From positions 62,001 through 126,000 of the forward strand of contig JAPNUR010000003.1 in assembly GCA_026627385.1 (NCBI GenBank): 64,000 nt of DNA, written 5' to 3'. Made by a program: the position numbers and the translations under genes. The notes beneath the pieces are model-generated. The model was not told the DNA's origin. It did no database searches and saw only the letters and a program-made list of their open reading frames with translations. Every line of letters starts with the position of its first letter. Position 1 is the first letter of the stretch. Below are positions 9,687-19,568 of the stretch, piece by piece. Source of the DNA: Bacillota bacterium. GTDB taxonomy: Bacteria > Bacillota > Sulfobacillia > Sulfobacillales > Sulfobacillaceae.

Positions 9687-9953
9687 GGTGAAGCTCCTTC
9701 CTCCACGGCCCAACACATGTTCTCACTGTATGAATACTATATGATGTCCTATGTCGGCAGCCAGATCCATTCGAGCTAGTCATGCCGTGTTCACTGCTTG
9801 CTCACAGTCACTGAACGCCCTAGCCCGAAGGTCCCCACATGGTTCGATCCAGGTCAGCGTGAGCCGAACGCCCCCACAACTCGGCCATGATCCTCTGAAA
9901 TTTTGAGAAATATTTGCGTCCTGACAGGCATAGCTTGTCCTGAGGGGATAGCG

Positions 9954-11744
9954 ATGTCTCAACGACGGATTGTCTTAGCGGGGAATCCCAACGTGGGAAA
10001 GTCGATGGTCTTTACCCAGCTAAGCGGGCGTTATGCGGAAGTGTCCAATTTTCCAGGGACAACCGTCGACGTCCTTGAGGGGCGGCTGGGGACTGACCGC
10101 TTGATTGATACGCCAGGGATTTACGGGCTTAGCCGATTTACAGACGAAGAGCGGGTGGCTGTTGAGGCGATTCGGGATGCGGATCTGGTCGTGCAGGTGG
10201 TCGACGGCACTCAATTGCCTCGCGACTTATTCCTCACCTGGCATCTCATTGATGCAGGGGTGCCCCTCATTGTCGCCGTGAACATGGTGGACGAACTGAG
10301 GCGACAAGGCGCGCTGGTGGATACCGAGGGGCTGGAGCAGATCCTGGGGGTTCCGGTCGTCGGCATATCCGCCCTAACCGGAGAAGGGCTTAGCGTGCTG
10401 CGCGCGCTCATCCAACAGGGGGGCCGCATTTCGGAGAACGGCCGCGTGTTCGAGGCGCCTGGGATCGAGACCCGTTTGGACGCGCTCTTATGGCACGAGG
10501 AGGATGACAAACTCGCGCTAAGCCTGGGACAACGGCCTCCGTTAAACAGCCGCACGGTGCTCTACAGTGAGCGCCGTGCGCGCGCCGACCAAACTGCCGC
10601 GCGCGTCTTTCGTCCTGCGGACCGTCCCTCTCCCCAAAGCCAATGGCTGGGCGACGTATTGTTGACTCCGCTTGGCAGCATCGTAGCGCTCGCCGTGTTG
10701 TTGACTGGGGTGTACTACCTGGTGGGGGTCGTGGTCGCCAACGTGGTGGTGTCGCACTTAGAAACCTGGATGAACACGGGCGTCATCCCCGTGATTGCCG
10801 AGGGTATTCGTCATCTCATTCCGGACAATACGGTTATTTATCACCTCTTGATTGGCCCTTATGGCCTGATTTCAGCCGGGCTCATCTATCTCGTAGCCTT
10901 GCTGTTACCGCTGGTCGTGGCTTTTTACTTAGTGTTAGCGGCCTTGGAAGACTCGGGATATCTACCGCGTCTGGCGACGGTGCTGGATCGCTTCTTCATC
11001 CAGCTGGGCCTCAACGGACGGGCGGTGATCCCCCTGGTGCTAGGATTTGGATGTGTGACCATGGCCACCGTGACGACGCGCATTCTCACCTCCGAACGCG
11101 AACGCACCATTGCCACCATTTTGCTAGCCTGGACGATTCCCTGTTCCGCGCAAATGGGGGTGATTACGGGCCTGCTGGCGGGGTTGGGATGGCCGTTTGC
11201 CGTGACCTACGCGCTGACGATTATTGGCCTCTTTATTGCTGTGGGCACTCTCTTAGATCGCACACTGCCCGGGAAACCGGCCGCTTTGCTTCTGGACTTG
11301 CCGCCCATGCGCTGGCCCTCGCTGGGCAATCTGGTGGAGAAAACCCGGATTAAAGTGAGCGGGTTTTTGCGCGAAGCCGGCCCGCTGTTTTTGATGGGTT
11401 CCGGCATCATCGAGCTCGCGCAGGTGACGGGCCTCCTGACCTGGATTTCCGCCAAGGTGAGCCCATTTATGGAGTATTGGCTGGGTTTGCCGGGATCTGC
11501 CACCCCCGCATTTATCTTGGGCTTTATACGCCGCGATTTTGGGGCGGTGGGCCTCTATGCGGGGTCACTCACGCCCCATCAAGTATTGACCGGCGCGGTC
11601 ACCTTGACGCTTTTTGTGCCCTGCATCGCCTCGACGCTCGTTATTTTAAAAGAGCGCGGGCTTTCGCAAGGGACTGCGATTTGGCTGGGATCGATCGCGT
11701 TGGCACTCTCTGTGGGGGGATTAGTCGCCCGCCTAGGACCCTAG
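9954..11744 (+). CDS. feoB: Ferrous iron transporter FeoB
   Basis: A 596-residue FeoB. The N-terminal GTPase has G1 GNPNVGKS (10-17), G3 DTPG, G4 NMVD and the SALTGEG G5-like motif. The C-terminal membrane part has two Gate domains with the conserved PLVLGFGCVTMA and AWTIPCSAQMG segments (with the cysteines thought to line the path) and the RRDFGAVGLY motif. It is shorter than the usual 700-800 residues, and the region between GTPase and membrane domain is compact. ATG at 9954 is preceded by GAGGGG. No FeoA lies next to it; the closest is at 3.9 kb. It imports Fe(II), abundant at low pH. Confidence 0.95.
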   Translation: MSQRRIVLAGNPNVGKSMVFTQLSGRYAEVSNFPGTTVDVLEGRLGTDRLIDTPGIYGLSRFTDEERVAVEAIRDADLVVQVVDGTQLPRDLFLTWHLIDAGVPLIVAVNMVDELRRQGALVDTEGLEQILGVPVVGISALTGEGLSVLRALIQQGGRISENGRVFEAPGIETRLDALLWHEEDDKLALSLGQRPPLNSRTVLYSERRARADQTAARVFRPADRPSPQSQWLGDVLLTPLGSIVALAVLLTGVYYLVGVVVANVVVSHLETWMNTGVIPVIAEGIRHLIPDNTVIYHLLIGPYGLISAGLIYLVALLLPLVVAFYLVLAALEDSGYLPRLATVLDRFFIQLGLNGRAVIPLVLGFGCVTMATVTTRILTSERERTIATILLAWTIPCSAQMGVITGLLAGLGWPFAVTYALTIIGLFIAVGTLLDRTLPGKPAALLLDLPPMRWPSLGNLVEKTRIKVSGFLREAGPLFLMGSGIIELAQVTGLLTWISAKVSPFMEYWLGLPGSATPAFILGFIRRDFGAVGLYAGSLTPHQVLTGAVTLTLFVPCIASTLVILKERGLSQGTAIWLGSIALALSVGGLVARLGP

Positions 11745-11780
11745 TCACGGAAAACGCATAGGATACCTCGAGGTGATGTG

Positions 11781-11984
11781 ATGGATCCGCGCTGGACCTG
11801 TCCCGTTTGCCACTATGCGCTCGACGTCTACCAAGCGCGCTGTCCGCGGTGCGGTACGCCGCTATCCGAGGCCTGGGGCGAATCGTGCGATCGCTGCCGT
11901 CTTTCGGCGTCGTGTGGTCCCGCGAATCGTCCCGCGTCGCCACGGGGTCGTCCGCACCGTTTATTGTGGGGGGCCAAGGGCTAG
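11781..11984 (+). CDS. Small double-CxxC zinc-ribbon protein next to feoB
   Basis: A 67-residue protein with CPVC and CPRC pairs spaced 14 residues apart, a classical zinc ribbon, followed by a third pair in CDRCRLSASC. GAGGTG lies 5 bases before the ATG, supporting translation. It starts 36 bases after feoB and is likely cotranscribed. Small Cys-rich proteins often accompany feoB, but this one lacks the membrane helix of the known FeoB-associated family. A link to iron handling is only inferred from position. Confidence 0.6.
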   Translation: MDPRWTCPVCHYALDVYQARCPRCGTPLSEAWGESCDRCRLSASCGPANRPASPRGRPHRLLWGAKG

Positions 11985-11992
11985 GCTATAAT
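11964..11992 (+). promoter_or_regulatory. Sigma-70-type promoter for the icd operon
   Basis: TTGTGG (11964-11969), 17-base spacer, TATAAT (11987-11992). The predicted start near 11999 leaves a leader of about 190 bases before icd. The leader contains GGGTGGCACCGG near 12072, faintly T-box-like, but without the rest of that element. Confidence 0.6.
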
Positions 11993-12191
11993 GGCGCTGA
12001 GGTGAAAGTCGTGGCGTCAACATGAGCCAGGGCGATTTGCCGCCAATACAGCGATGGACAAGCGATGATAAGGGGTGGCACCGGTACTGAGACGCGTCGC
12101 CAATTGTAAAGCGGCGACGTTGGCCACGCAGGATTGATCATCGCCCTCCACGCGACTGTCGTCGCACCAAGGGTGCGGGAAGGTGTGGAAT

Positions 12192-13454
12192 ATGCGCGAG
12201 GATAACGGGGAGCGAATTACATATGAGGGCGGCCGCCTCGTCGTGCCAGCTCGCCCCATTGTGCCATTTATTGAAGGCGATGGCATTGGGCCCGATATTT
12301 GGCGGGCTACCCGCCGGGTTGTCGATGCTGCGGTAACAGCTGCTTACGGGGGGCAGCGAGAGATTGTGTGGCGGGAGGTTCTAGCGGGGGAGAAGGCGTA
12401 CCAGCAAACCGGCGAATGGTTGCCAAGCGCCACGCTAGACGCGTTTCGCACCTATAAGGTAGGGATTAAGGGGCCGTTGACCACCCCGGTGGGGGGTGGC
12501 ATTCGCAGTTTAAACGTACTGATCCGTCAGGCGTTGGATCTTTACGCATGCGTGAGGCCGGTGCGGTATATTCCTGGGGTCCCGTCCCCCATGCGCGAAC
12601 CCGAAAAGGTGAATATGGTGATCTTTCGGGAAAATACCGAAGATGTGTACGCGGGGATTGAATGGCCGAGCGGGTCGCCCGAGGCTAAACGACTCATCGA
12701 GTTTTTAAATCAGGAACTTCACCAATCGGTCGATATGTCGGCAGGCATTGGCATCAAACCCATGACCCAGCGGGGCAGCCAGCGCTTAGTCCGCCGCGCC
12801 ATCCAATATGCGGTGAGTCAGGGCCGCCGGTCGGTGACCTTGATGCACAAGGGCAACATTATGAAATTCACCGAAGGAGCGTTTCGCGATTGGGGCTATG
12901 AGGTGGCCACCCGCGAGTTTGGCGATCGCGTTGTTTCCGAAGATCAGATCGCCAAGGAATATGGGGGTGCCGTTCCCGAGGGGCGGGTCGTCATCAAGGA
13001 CCGAATTGCCGATATTACGTTTCAGCAAGTGCTGTTGCGTCCCAGCGAGTTTGACGTCATTGCCGCCCCCAATCTCAACGGGGATTATTTGTCGGACGCC
13101 TTGGCTGCGCAAGTGGGGGGCGTCGGCATGGCGCCCGGGTCGAACCTGTCGGACGACGTAGCGGTCTTCGAAGCAACCCACGGGACGGCTCCGAAATACG
13201 CCAACTTGGACGTCGTCAATCCCAGCTCCTTAATTTTGTCGAGCGTAATGATGTTGGAGCACATGGGCTGGCACGAAGCCGCCCGGGCGATTGACGAGGC
13301 ATTAGCGCACACGATTGCTCGTAAAGTGGTGACGTATGATCTGGCCCGCCAGATGGATGGCGCCCAAGTCGTCAAGACGTCTGAGTTTGCCAGCGCGATT
13401 ATTGACGCGTTGAAGGATGGTGCTTCTTCTGAGATTGTGACGAAAGAGGGATGA
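12192..13454 (+). CDS. icd: Isocitrate dehydrogenase (NADP-type)
   Basis: A 420-residue decarboxylating dehydrogenase that converts isocitrate to 2-oxoglutarate. The N-terminal [14 protein letters not shown], the substrate loop [16 protein letters not shown] with the conserved Ser and Arg residues, the [18 protein letters not shown] block and the nucleotide-binding [11 protein letters not shown] are all present. Length matches the E. coli/Bacillus homodimeric type. ATG 12192 is placed behind GGAAGG; a GTG nine bases upstream is an alternative. First gene of a five-gene operon covering isocitrate, malate and succinyl-CoA steps. Confidence 0.95.
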   Translation: MREDNGERITYEGGRLVVPARPIVPFIEGDGIGPDIWRATRRVVDAAVTAAYGGQREIVWREVLAGEKAYQQTGEWLPSATLDAFRTYKVGIKGPLTTPVGGGIRSLNVLIRQALDLYACVRPVRYIPGVPSPMREPEKVNMVIFRENTEDVYAGIEWPSGSPEAKRLIEFLNQELHQSVDMSAGIGIKPMTQRGSQRLVRRAIQYAVSQGRRSVTLMHKGNIMKFTEGAFRDWGYEVATREFGDRVVSEDQIAKEYGGAVPEGRVVIKDRIADITFQQVLLRPSEFDVIAAPNLNGDYLSDALAAQVGGVGMAPGSNLSDDVAVFEATHGTAPKYANLDVVNPSSLILSSVMMLEHMGWHEAARAIDEALAHTIARKVVTYDLARQMDGAQVVKTSEFASAIIDALKDGASSEIVTKEG

Positions 13455-13460
13455 ACAAGG

Positions 13461-14402
13461 ATGTTTCGTCGGCACAAAATTACGGTGATTGGTTCAGGGG
13501 CCACCGGCGCGACCACGGCGCATCTCTTAGCACTCAAAGAATTAGGTGATGTCGTCCTCGTCGATATTCAAGAAGGCATTCCCCAGGGGAAAGCCTTAGA
13601 TATGTGGGAATCCGGACCGATTGAGCAATTTTCCATGAAAGTGCTAGGGTCCAACGATTATGAGGCCACGCGTGATTCTGACATTATTGTCGTGACCGCG
13701 GGATTGCCGCGTAAAGAAGGCATGAGCCGCAATGACTTATTAAAGGTCAACTCTGAAGTGGTGTTCGATGTGGTGCAAAAGGCTAGCCGCTTATCCCCCA
13801 ACGCGGTGATTGTGGTGCTGACCAATCCCGCTGATGTGATGGCATACGTGGCGCAAAAGGCCAGCGGGTTTGAACACCATCGGGTCATGGGGCAGGCGGG
13901 CGTCCTGGATTCGGCGCGCTTTCGCACGTTTTTGGCGGACGCGCTCAACGTATCGCCAAAGGACATTTCGGCCTTTGTCATGGGCGGGCATGGGGACGAC
14001 ATGGTGCCCTTAGTGCGGTACTCCTATGCCGGCGGAATCCCCGTCGAAAAGTTGCTGCCCAAGGAGACCATTGACCGCATCGTCCAACGCACGCGGACCG
14101 GGGGCGGCGAGGTGCTGTCGCTGATGAAGGTGTCCGCCTTTTATGCCCCGGCGTCGTCACTGGCGGAAATGGTCAAGGCCGTCCTCTTAGATGAACGGCG
14201 CATCTTGCCAGTTATCAGCTATCTCAACGGGGAATACGGCGAACACGACATCTACGTAGGTGTGCCGGCCATCATTGGCGGCAACGGTGTCGAAAAGGTG
14301 TTGGAAGTGGAATTTACGGACGAGGAGCGGGAGGCATTCAAGAAGTCGGTGGCATCCGTGCGCGGCCCCCTGTCGCTGTTAACATGGGGACCTAAGGCCT
14401 AG
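13461..14402 (+). CDS. mdh: Malate dehydrogenase (LDH-like type)
   Basis: A 313-residue NAD-dependent dehydrogenase that interconverts malate and oxaloacetate. It has the Rossmann motif GSGATG, acidic residue in LVDIQEG, PRKEGMSRNDLL with the substrate-binding arginines, VLTNPADVMAY, and the catalytic histidine in MGGHGDDMVP. The PRK arrangement at the substrate loop marks the malate- rather than lactate-specific enzyme. Six bases separate it from icd. Confidence 0.95.
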   Translation: MFRRHKITVIGSGATGATTAHLLALKELGDVVLVDIQEGIPQGKALDMWESGPIEQFSMKVLGSNDYEATRDSDIIVVTAGLPRKEGMSRNDLLKVNSEVVFDVVQKASRLSPNAVIVVLTNPADVMAYVAQKASGFEHHRVMGQAGVLDSARFRTFLADALNVSPKDISAFVMGGHGDDMVPLVRYSYAGGIPVEKLLPKETIDRIVQRTRTGGGEVLSLMKVSAFYAPASSLAEMVKAVLLDERRILPVISYLNGEYGEHDIYVGVPAIIGGNGVEKVLEVEFTDEEREAFKKSVASVRGPLSLLTWGPKA

Positions 14403-14411
14403 GAGGAGGTC

Positions 14412-15680
14412 ATGGAAAGCCGGGACAGGGCACTCAAGTACCATCAGGAACACCAGGGGAAGATACAAATTGTCTCAAAGGTGCCAGTGCGGGATCAAGA
14501 GGATTTGTCGCTGGCTTATACGCCGGGGGTTGCGGAACCCTGCCGGGAAATTTACCGCGACCCCCAGTTGGTCAACCGTTACACGAACCGGGCCAACACC
14601 GTAGCCATTGTCACCGATGGGTCTGCGGTGTTGGGGCTGGGCAACATCGGGCCCAAGGCTGGTCTCCCGGTCATGGAAGGCAAGTCCATTCTCTTCAAAT
14701 TGTTTGGCGGTGTCGATGCTTTCCCGCTGTGCCTCGACACCCAGGATCCCGACAAGATTGTCGAGGTGGTGCGTCTCTTAGAACCCTCGTTTGGCGGTGT
14801 TAACCTGGAGGATGTGTCGGCGCCCCGCGCCTTTGAAATTGAAGCGCGCCTTAAAGAAGCACTGTCGATTCCGGTGTTCAACGACGACCAGCACGGGACC
14901 GCGGTGGTCGTGGCCGCGGCGCTATTAAACGCTTTGCGCTACACAGAGAAGCGGATTGATGCGGTGCGGATTGTGTTTAACGGCGCGGGAGCGGCGGCCA
15001 TTGCGACTGCGAAGTTGTTGTTCGAGCTGGGGGCTCAGGATATTTCCTTGGTGGACCGCGAGGGGCTCTTATATACGGGCCGTCGTAAGGGAATGAACCC
15101 GTACAAGGAAGAGATTGCGCGCCTGACCAACCTTGAGCGGCGACAAGGCGGTCTTCGCGAAGCACTCAAAGGCGCCGACGTGTTTATTGGCGTGTCGGTC
15201 GCCGGGGCGTTGACGATGGATATGGTCAAGGGCATGAATCCCGATGCGATTGTCTTCGCCTTGGCTAACCCGGTGCCGGAGATTTGGCCTGTGCATGCGT
15301 TGGAGTCGGGGGCTCGGGTCGTGGGCACCGGTCGTTCCGATTTCCCCAATCAGATTAACAATGTGCTGGGTTTCCCTGGCATTTTCCGCGGCGCGTTAGA
15401 TGTGGGTGCGACGGATATTAACGACAGCATGTGCGTGGCGGCGGCTCACGCGCTTGCGGGGCTGATTTCCGACAAAGAGTTGCGGGACGACTATATCATT
15501 CCCAATCCCATGGATCGCCGCGTGGCCCCGGCGGTTGCCGGTGCCGTGGCCGAAGCGGCCATTGATTCAGGCGTGGCAACGGAGCCCGTGTCTCCTGAAT
15601 GGGTTAGCCAGCACTGTCGCATGCTGGTGGATGAGGTGATTGGGGCCGAAGAAAAGATTCTAGAGGGGGAGAATTCGTGA
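14412..15680 (+). CDS. NAD(P)-dependent malic enzyme
   Basis: A 422-residue malic enzyme of the short bacterial type, decarboxylating malate to pyruvate. The N-terminal domain has YTPGVAEPC, VAIVTDGSAVLGLGNIGP and the catalytic lysine in MEGKSILFK. FNDDQHGTA carries metal ligands. The NAD(P) domain has FNGAGAAAIATA. No phosphotransacetylase-like C-terminal extension. AGGAGGAGG precedes the ATG closely. Together with mdh it links the TCA segment to pyruvate. Its stop codon overlaps the sucC start (GTGA), so the two are translationally coupled. Confidence 0.93.
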   Translation: MESRDRALKYHQEHQGKIQIVSKVPVRDQEDLSLAYTPGVAEPCREIYRDPQLVNRYTNRANTVAIVTDGSAVLGLGNIGPKAGLPVMEGKSILFKLFGGVDAFPLCLDTQDPDKIVEVVRLLEPSFGGVNLEDVSAPRAFEIEARLKEALSIPVFNDDQHGTAVVVAAALLNALRYTEKRIDAVRIVFNGAGAAAIATAKLLFELGAQDISLVDREGLLYTGRRKGMNPYKEEIARLTNLERRQGGLREALKGADVFIGVSVAGALTMDMVKGMNPDAIVFALANPVPEIWPVHALESGARVVGTGRSDFPNQINNVLGFPGIFRGALDVGATDINDSMCVAAAHALAGLISDKELRDDYIIPNPMDRRVAPAVAGAVAEAAIDSGVATEPVSPEWVSQHCRMLVDEVIGAEEKILEGENS

Positions 15681-16792
15681 AGCAATACGAATACTTGGCC
15701 AAGGCGGTGCTGCGCGAGCACGGCATCCCGACGCCCGCGGGCCGATTAGTGCGGACGCCGGACCAGGCGTACGAGGCGGTCGCGGCGATTGGTCCGGCGG
15801 CCTTAAAGGCCCAAGTGTTGGTGGGGGGCCGTGGAAAAGCCGGCGGCATTCGCTTTGCCAGCACGCCGGATGAGGCTCGCACGGTGGCCCAAGCCATGCT
15901 GGGGATGAATCTCAAAGGGTATACGGTTGAACAGCTGTATGCGGAAGCCAAGCTCGAGATTCAGCAGGAGTTCTACATATCGGTGACGACCGACCGCAAT
16001 CGCAAGGTGCCGCTGGTGATGGCCTCGCTGAAAGGCGGCGTGGAAATTGAAGAGGTGGCCGACGACGACATCGTGCGTCAATGGGTCAACCCGCGGGTCG
16101 GCGTGCTTCCGTATTTCGGGCGCGAACTCGCGGCGCGTTTAGGATTAACCGGGGTAATCGCCAAGGAATTGGCGGACCTGGTGGTCAAGCTGTACCAAAT
16201 TTACCGTGAACGCGACGCGGAGCTCGTGGAAATTAACCCCCTGGCCGTGGTCGACGGCCATTTAATTGCGGCTGATGCGCGGCTGAACCTGGATGATAGC
16301 GCGCTGTTCCGCCATCCTGACGTCGAGCGGATTGACGAAGGATCGGCGTTGGAGCAAAAGGTCCACCAGATTGGCTTGGCGTATGTGGAACTGGACGGGG
16401 ATATTGCCATCATGGCCAACGGCGCGGGCATGGCCATGGCCACGGTGGACGCCATCCAATATTTTGGCGGCAAACCCGCGAACTTTCTCGATGCCGGCGG
16501 GGGCGCCTCGGTTGAGCCCACGGCCCAAGCGCTGGACGTTCTGGTGTCGATGAACCCCAAGGTGATTTTTATCAACATTTTTGGCGGCATTACCCGTTGC
16601 GACGATGTGGCCAAGGCCATCTTGCAGGTGAAGGCGACGCGGGGAATCCCCGTGCCATTGGTCGTGCGGTTGGTGGGGACTAATGAACAAGAGGGCGTCC
16701 GTCTCTTAGAAGAGGCGGGCATTTCGGCGTACTCTGATATGGCGCCGGCGGCGGAACGCGCCGTGATGCTGGCAGGGGAGGGCCGAGCATAA
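15677..16792 (+). CDS. sucC: Succinyl-CoA synthetase beta subunit
   Basis: A 371-residue ATP-grasp subunit of succinate-CoA ligase. It begins MKQYEYLAKAVLREHGIPTP and has the nucleotide-binding VGGRGKAGGI, the EINPLAVV metal-site motif and the C-terminal FINIFGGITRCD and VRLVGTN CoA-ligase motifs. GTG start overlapping the malic enzyme stop by four bases. It forms a complex with the sucD product and makes ATP or GTP from succinyl-CoA. Confidence 0.95.
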   Translation: MKQYEYLAKAVLREHGIPTPAGRLVRTPDQAYEAVAAIGPAALKAQVLVGGRGKAGGIRFASTPDEARTVAQAMLGMNLKGYTVEQLYAEAKLEIQQEFYISVTTDRNRKVPLVMASLKGGVEIEEVADDDIVRQWVNPRVGVLPYFGRELAARLGLTGVIAKELADLVVKLYQIYRERDAELVEINPLAVVDGHLIAADARLNLDDSALFRHPDVERIDEGSALEQKVHQIGLAYVELDGDIAIMANGAGMAMATVDAIQYFGGKPANFLDAGGGASVEPTAQALDVLVSMNPKVIFINIFGGITRCDDVAKAILQVKATRGIPVPLVVRLVGTNEQEGVRLLEEAGISAYSDMAPAAERAVMLAGEGRA

Positions 16793-17667
16793 TGGCAATC
16801 ATTTTGACGAAGCAGTCGAAGATTCTTGTTCAAGGCATTACCGGGCATCAGGGGCGTTTTCACACGCGGCAAATGTTAGCCTACGGCGCCCAGGTCGTCG
16901 GCGGGATATCGCCAGGCAAAGCGGGTGAGAGCGTGGAAGGGGTGCCAGTCTTTGATACCGTGGCCGAAGCTGTCCAACAAACGGGGGCCGACGCCTCCAT
17001 TGTCTTTGTGCCGGCCCCGTTTGCCAAAGATGCGGCGTTCGAAGCCATGGAAAACGGTATTCGCCTCTTGGTGATGATTCCTGAACACGTGCCCGTTCAG
17101 GATTCCATCGATATTGTCACCCGGGCCGAGGAGCTGGGGGTGATTGTCATTGGCCCCAACACCTTCGGCATTATCTCTCCTGGCGAACAGACCAAGATGG
17201 GTATTATGCCCAACCACATTTATCGGCCCGGCCCGGTAGGGGTCGTGGCCCGGTCGGGAACGCTCAGTTACGAAATCGCCTTTAGCTTGACTAACGGGGG
17301 ATTTGGCCAAACCACAGTCATCGGCATGGGAGGCGACCCTGTGGTGGGGCAAACCTTTATTTCGGTGCTTCATCAGTTTAAGAACGATCCCGCAACTCAA
17401 GCCGTGGTGATGGTCGGGGAAATCGGCGGCAGCGCCGAGGAAGAGGCTGCCGAATACCTGAAGAGTTTTGGCAAGCCCGTGGTGGCCTACCTGGCCGGCC
17501 GCGCAGCACCGCCGGGAAAGCGCATGGGGCATGCCGGCGCCATTATCGAACGCGGGCGAGGGACGCTGGAATCCAAGGAAAAAGCCTTGACGGCGGCTGG
17601 CGCCAGCGTGGTCACGATGCCGTGGCAGGTTGTCGATGCCTTGCGCGAGGCGATGGGGTCGCACTAA
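16792..17667 (+). CDS. sucD: Succinyl-CoA synthetase alpha subunit
   Basis: A 291-residue CoA-binding and phosphohistidine-carrying subunit. QGITGHQGRFHTRQMLAYG is the CoA-binding start, GPNTFGIISPGE is the mid-domain motif, and GHAGAIIERGRGT holds the active-site histidine (about 246). Its ATG shares one base with the sucC stop (TAATG), giving strict coupling. Last gene of the icd operon, followed by a strong hairpin. Confidence 0.95.
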   Translation: MAIILTKQSKILVQGITGHQGRFHTRQMLAYGAQVVGGISPGKAGESVEGVPVFDTVAEAVQQTGADASIVFVPAPFAKDAAFEAMENGIRLLVMIPEHVPVQDSIDIVTRAEELGVIVIGPNTFGIISPGEQTKMGIMPNHIYRPGPVGVVARSGTLSYEIAFSLTNGGFGQTTVIGMGGDPVVGQTFISVLHQFKNDPATQAVVMVGEIGGSAEEEAAEYLKSFGKPVVAYLAGRAAPPGKRMGHAGAIIERGRGTLESKEKALTAAGASVVTMPWQVVDALREAMGSH

Positions 17668-17692
17668 CGCCTGCTGTGATTCCAGCGTGCGT

Positions 17693-17722
17693 GCCATCCG
17701 AGCGCCCGGTGGCTCGGATGGC
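17693..17722. terminator. Hairpin between convergent sucD and FUSC genes
   Basis: GCCATCCGAGC (17693-17703) and GCTCGGATGGC (17712-17722) form a perfect 11-base stem with an 8-base loop. There is no good T run on either side, so it may act as a bidirectional pause or transcript end rather than a classic intrinsic terminator. Confidence 0.55.
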
Positions 17723-17738
17723 TTCGTATGTGGGCGTG

Positions 17739-19568
17739 TCACGACGATTGGGCTTGGGTTTTTGGCGCCAGATCGACCGATTCCAACAGGTCCCACAAGG
17801 TGTGTTCAATAGCGGGGTAGCCGGGCAACGCGGGCACCCGCGGCACGGGAATATGATGTTCGCCGTCAAAGCGCCGCGCGGCGGCGTCAAGCACCGGACG
17901 CACTTTGTCAGCCACCTCCGGAGGATGGGCATCCTCGGGATTAAGCGCCGTTACAAAATAACCGAGGCGTTCGACGGCCAAAATCTGAGGCCACACGCTA
18001 TCGGGGTCAAGGGGGGGCAATTCACCCAACGCCGTCTCGTAGAGATGACGCATGGTCAAGAGCAGGCCCAGCACTTGGTGGCGAAGCCGCGCCACCGAAG
18101 GATGGCCGGTGAAAATGGCCTGCAAGAGTTGGTTAATGCGTTGAACGGTTTGACTCATGGCTTCCTCGAGATGTTCTGACGACGCCTTTCGCCATAGGGT
18201 CAGCGCCGCGGCGAGTCCGATCGCGGATCCTAAGAGGGTATCCCAAAAGCGGGCGATGGCCATGGGAAGCACGGGTGGGTGGGTTTCGGCGTAGATAATG
18301 GTCAGCGCCAGGCTGGTGATGAAAATGACGGAAATACCGTAGTTTTTGGCGATGAAAAAGAGCATGCCGAGCTGTAGCACCACGATGAAGAGGGCGCTGG
18401 CCAGGGTCGAGGGATGGAGCGCCGTGAGGCCAACGGTTAAGAAAAGCCCCAACGTGGTGCCGATTGCGCGTTGGATGGTGCGCTCAAGAATGACCACGGT
18501 CGATACGCCTTGGAGCACTGCGGCGGCCGTTAAAGGCACCCAAAAGGGATGCGCAATGCCCAAAAGGTGCGCAATCAGCACGGACGCCATGATGGCGATG
18601 GCCATCCGCACCACGGCCGGCCACACCAGCGAATCGGGACTCAAGGCGCGCTTGAGTTTCTCTTGTGGGCGCGGTTGATACACGGGGGCGACGTGTGCGG
18701 GGGGCTTGGGATGCTCCAGGTCGGCTAGGGTGTCCTCGACGGCGCGGTGCCAACGCTGCCAGAGCCGATCGTCGGCGGGAATATGAGGCAGCGGCACAGA
18801 AGAGTGTTCAAGCTGAGGACGACGAATGCGCTGGGCGATGTGTTTCAACACCGCGCTCCAGTCCTCGGGCAAAGGCTTGTGCGTGGCGGACGCCAGGGCC
18901 ATCAAGGCGCGAAAGAGATCATGGCCCCGCGTGACGAGCTGTTGGAGTTGTGGCTCATGCTCCCCGGCGATGGCTCGGTCCGCCGTCACTAACGCTTCGG
19001 CAGCCTTGGCCGCCGCGTGGGATTGCCGACCTGTGCCAAGGGCGCGGGCGAGTCGCTCTAGCGCGCGGTAAACGTTGGCCACCGGTTCTCTAGTGGGTTG
19101 GGAGCGGTCAAACAGCCAGTCCGACATGCCGACCAGCCAGGCTACGCCGGCCCCGCCTAATACCGCGGCGACGCGGATGAACACAATACTGGGCGGATGG
19201 AGCGGCAGTGCGGCGCTGATGCATGCGGTCAGAATAAACATAAAACCGGCCGGCAACGGTACGTCAAAGGCCCCAGTGAAGTAGGTGGCACCGGCACCCA
19301 CTAGTGCGAGCGCCAGTGCCATGTGCCACCAGATGGCCGTCAACGCCCCTAGGGCCATGGAGGCGGCTAATCCAAAGCCAACCAAGGCCAACGTGATGCC
19401 CCGCCGACGGAAGGGTTGCTGATGGACATAGAGCGAGGTAAACCCCCCCATGAAGCCCCAGATTCCCCAGATCAAATGACCCAGCAACAGACCAATGGCG
19501 AGAACTAGGCCGGTGGTAAGCCCGGTGCCCCAGAGTCGACGCCACGGAGGTGGCGTCGGCCGCATCAT
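17739..19568 (-). CDS. FUSC-family inner-membrane protein
   Basis: A 609-residue protein with the duplicated FUSC layout: an N-terminal block of about six membrane helices (residues 10-150), a soluble helical region (about 165-310), a second membrane block (about 320-460) and a helical tail. The second block includes FWVPLTAAAVLQGVSTVVILERTIQRAIGTTLG-type sequence, the best family signature. Relatives such as AaeB and YccS are linked to export of aromatic acids or stress, but the substrate is unknown. I prefer the start at 19568, directly behind AAAAGGAG; an upstream ATG at 19619 with GAGGTG is also possible. Confidence 0.8.
   Translation of the reverse strand: MMRPTPPPWRRLWGTGLTTGLVLAIGLLLGHLIWGIWGFMGGFTSLYVHQQPFRRRGITLALVGFGLAASMALGALTAIWWHMALALALVGAGATYFTGAFDVPLPAGFMFILTACISAALPLHPPSIVFIRVAAVLGGAGVAWLVGMSDWLFDRSQPTREPVANVYRALERLARALGTGRQSHAAAKAAEALVTADRAIAGEHEPQLQQLVTRGHDLFRALMALASATHKPLPEDWSAVLKHIAQRIRRPQLEHSSVPLPHIPADDRLWQRWHRAVEDTLADLEHPKPPAHVAPVYQPRPQEKLKRALSPDSLVWPAVVRMAIAIMASVLIAHLLGIAHPFWVPLTAAAVLQGVSTVVILERTIQRAIGTTLGLFLTVGLTALHPSTLASALFIVVLQLGMLFFIAKNYGISVIFITSLALTIIYAETHPPVLPMAIARFWDTLLGSAIGLAAALTLWRKASSEHLEEAMSQTVQRINQLLQAIFTGHPSVARLRHQVLGLLLTMRHLYETALGELPPLDPDSVWPQILAVERLGYFVTALNPEDAHPPEVADKVRPVLDAAARRFDGEHHIPVPRVPALPGYPAIEHTLWDLLESVDLAPKTQAQSS

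Noticed and set aside
12060-12085. GGGTGGCACCGG in the icd leader, similar to the T-box core
   Set aside because: No Stem I motifs, specifier loop or terminator are found and the downstream gene is not aminoacylation- or amino-acid-related; chance similarity is more likely.
18346-19071. Several plus-strand frames opposite the FUSC gene
   Set aside because: They are antisense shadows produced by high GC content and lack ribosome sites and domains.
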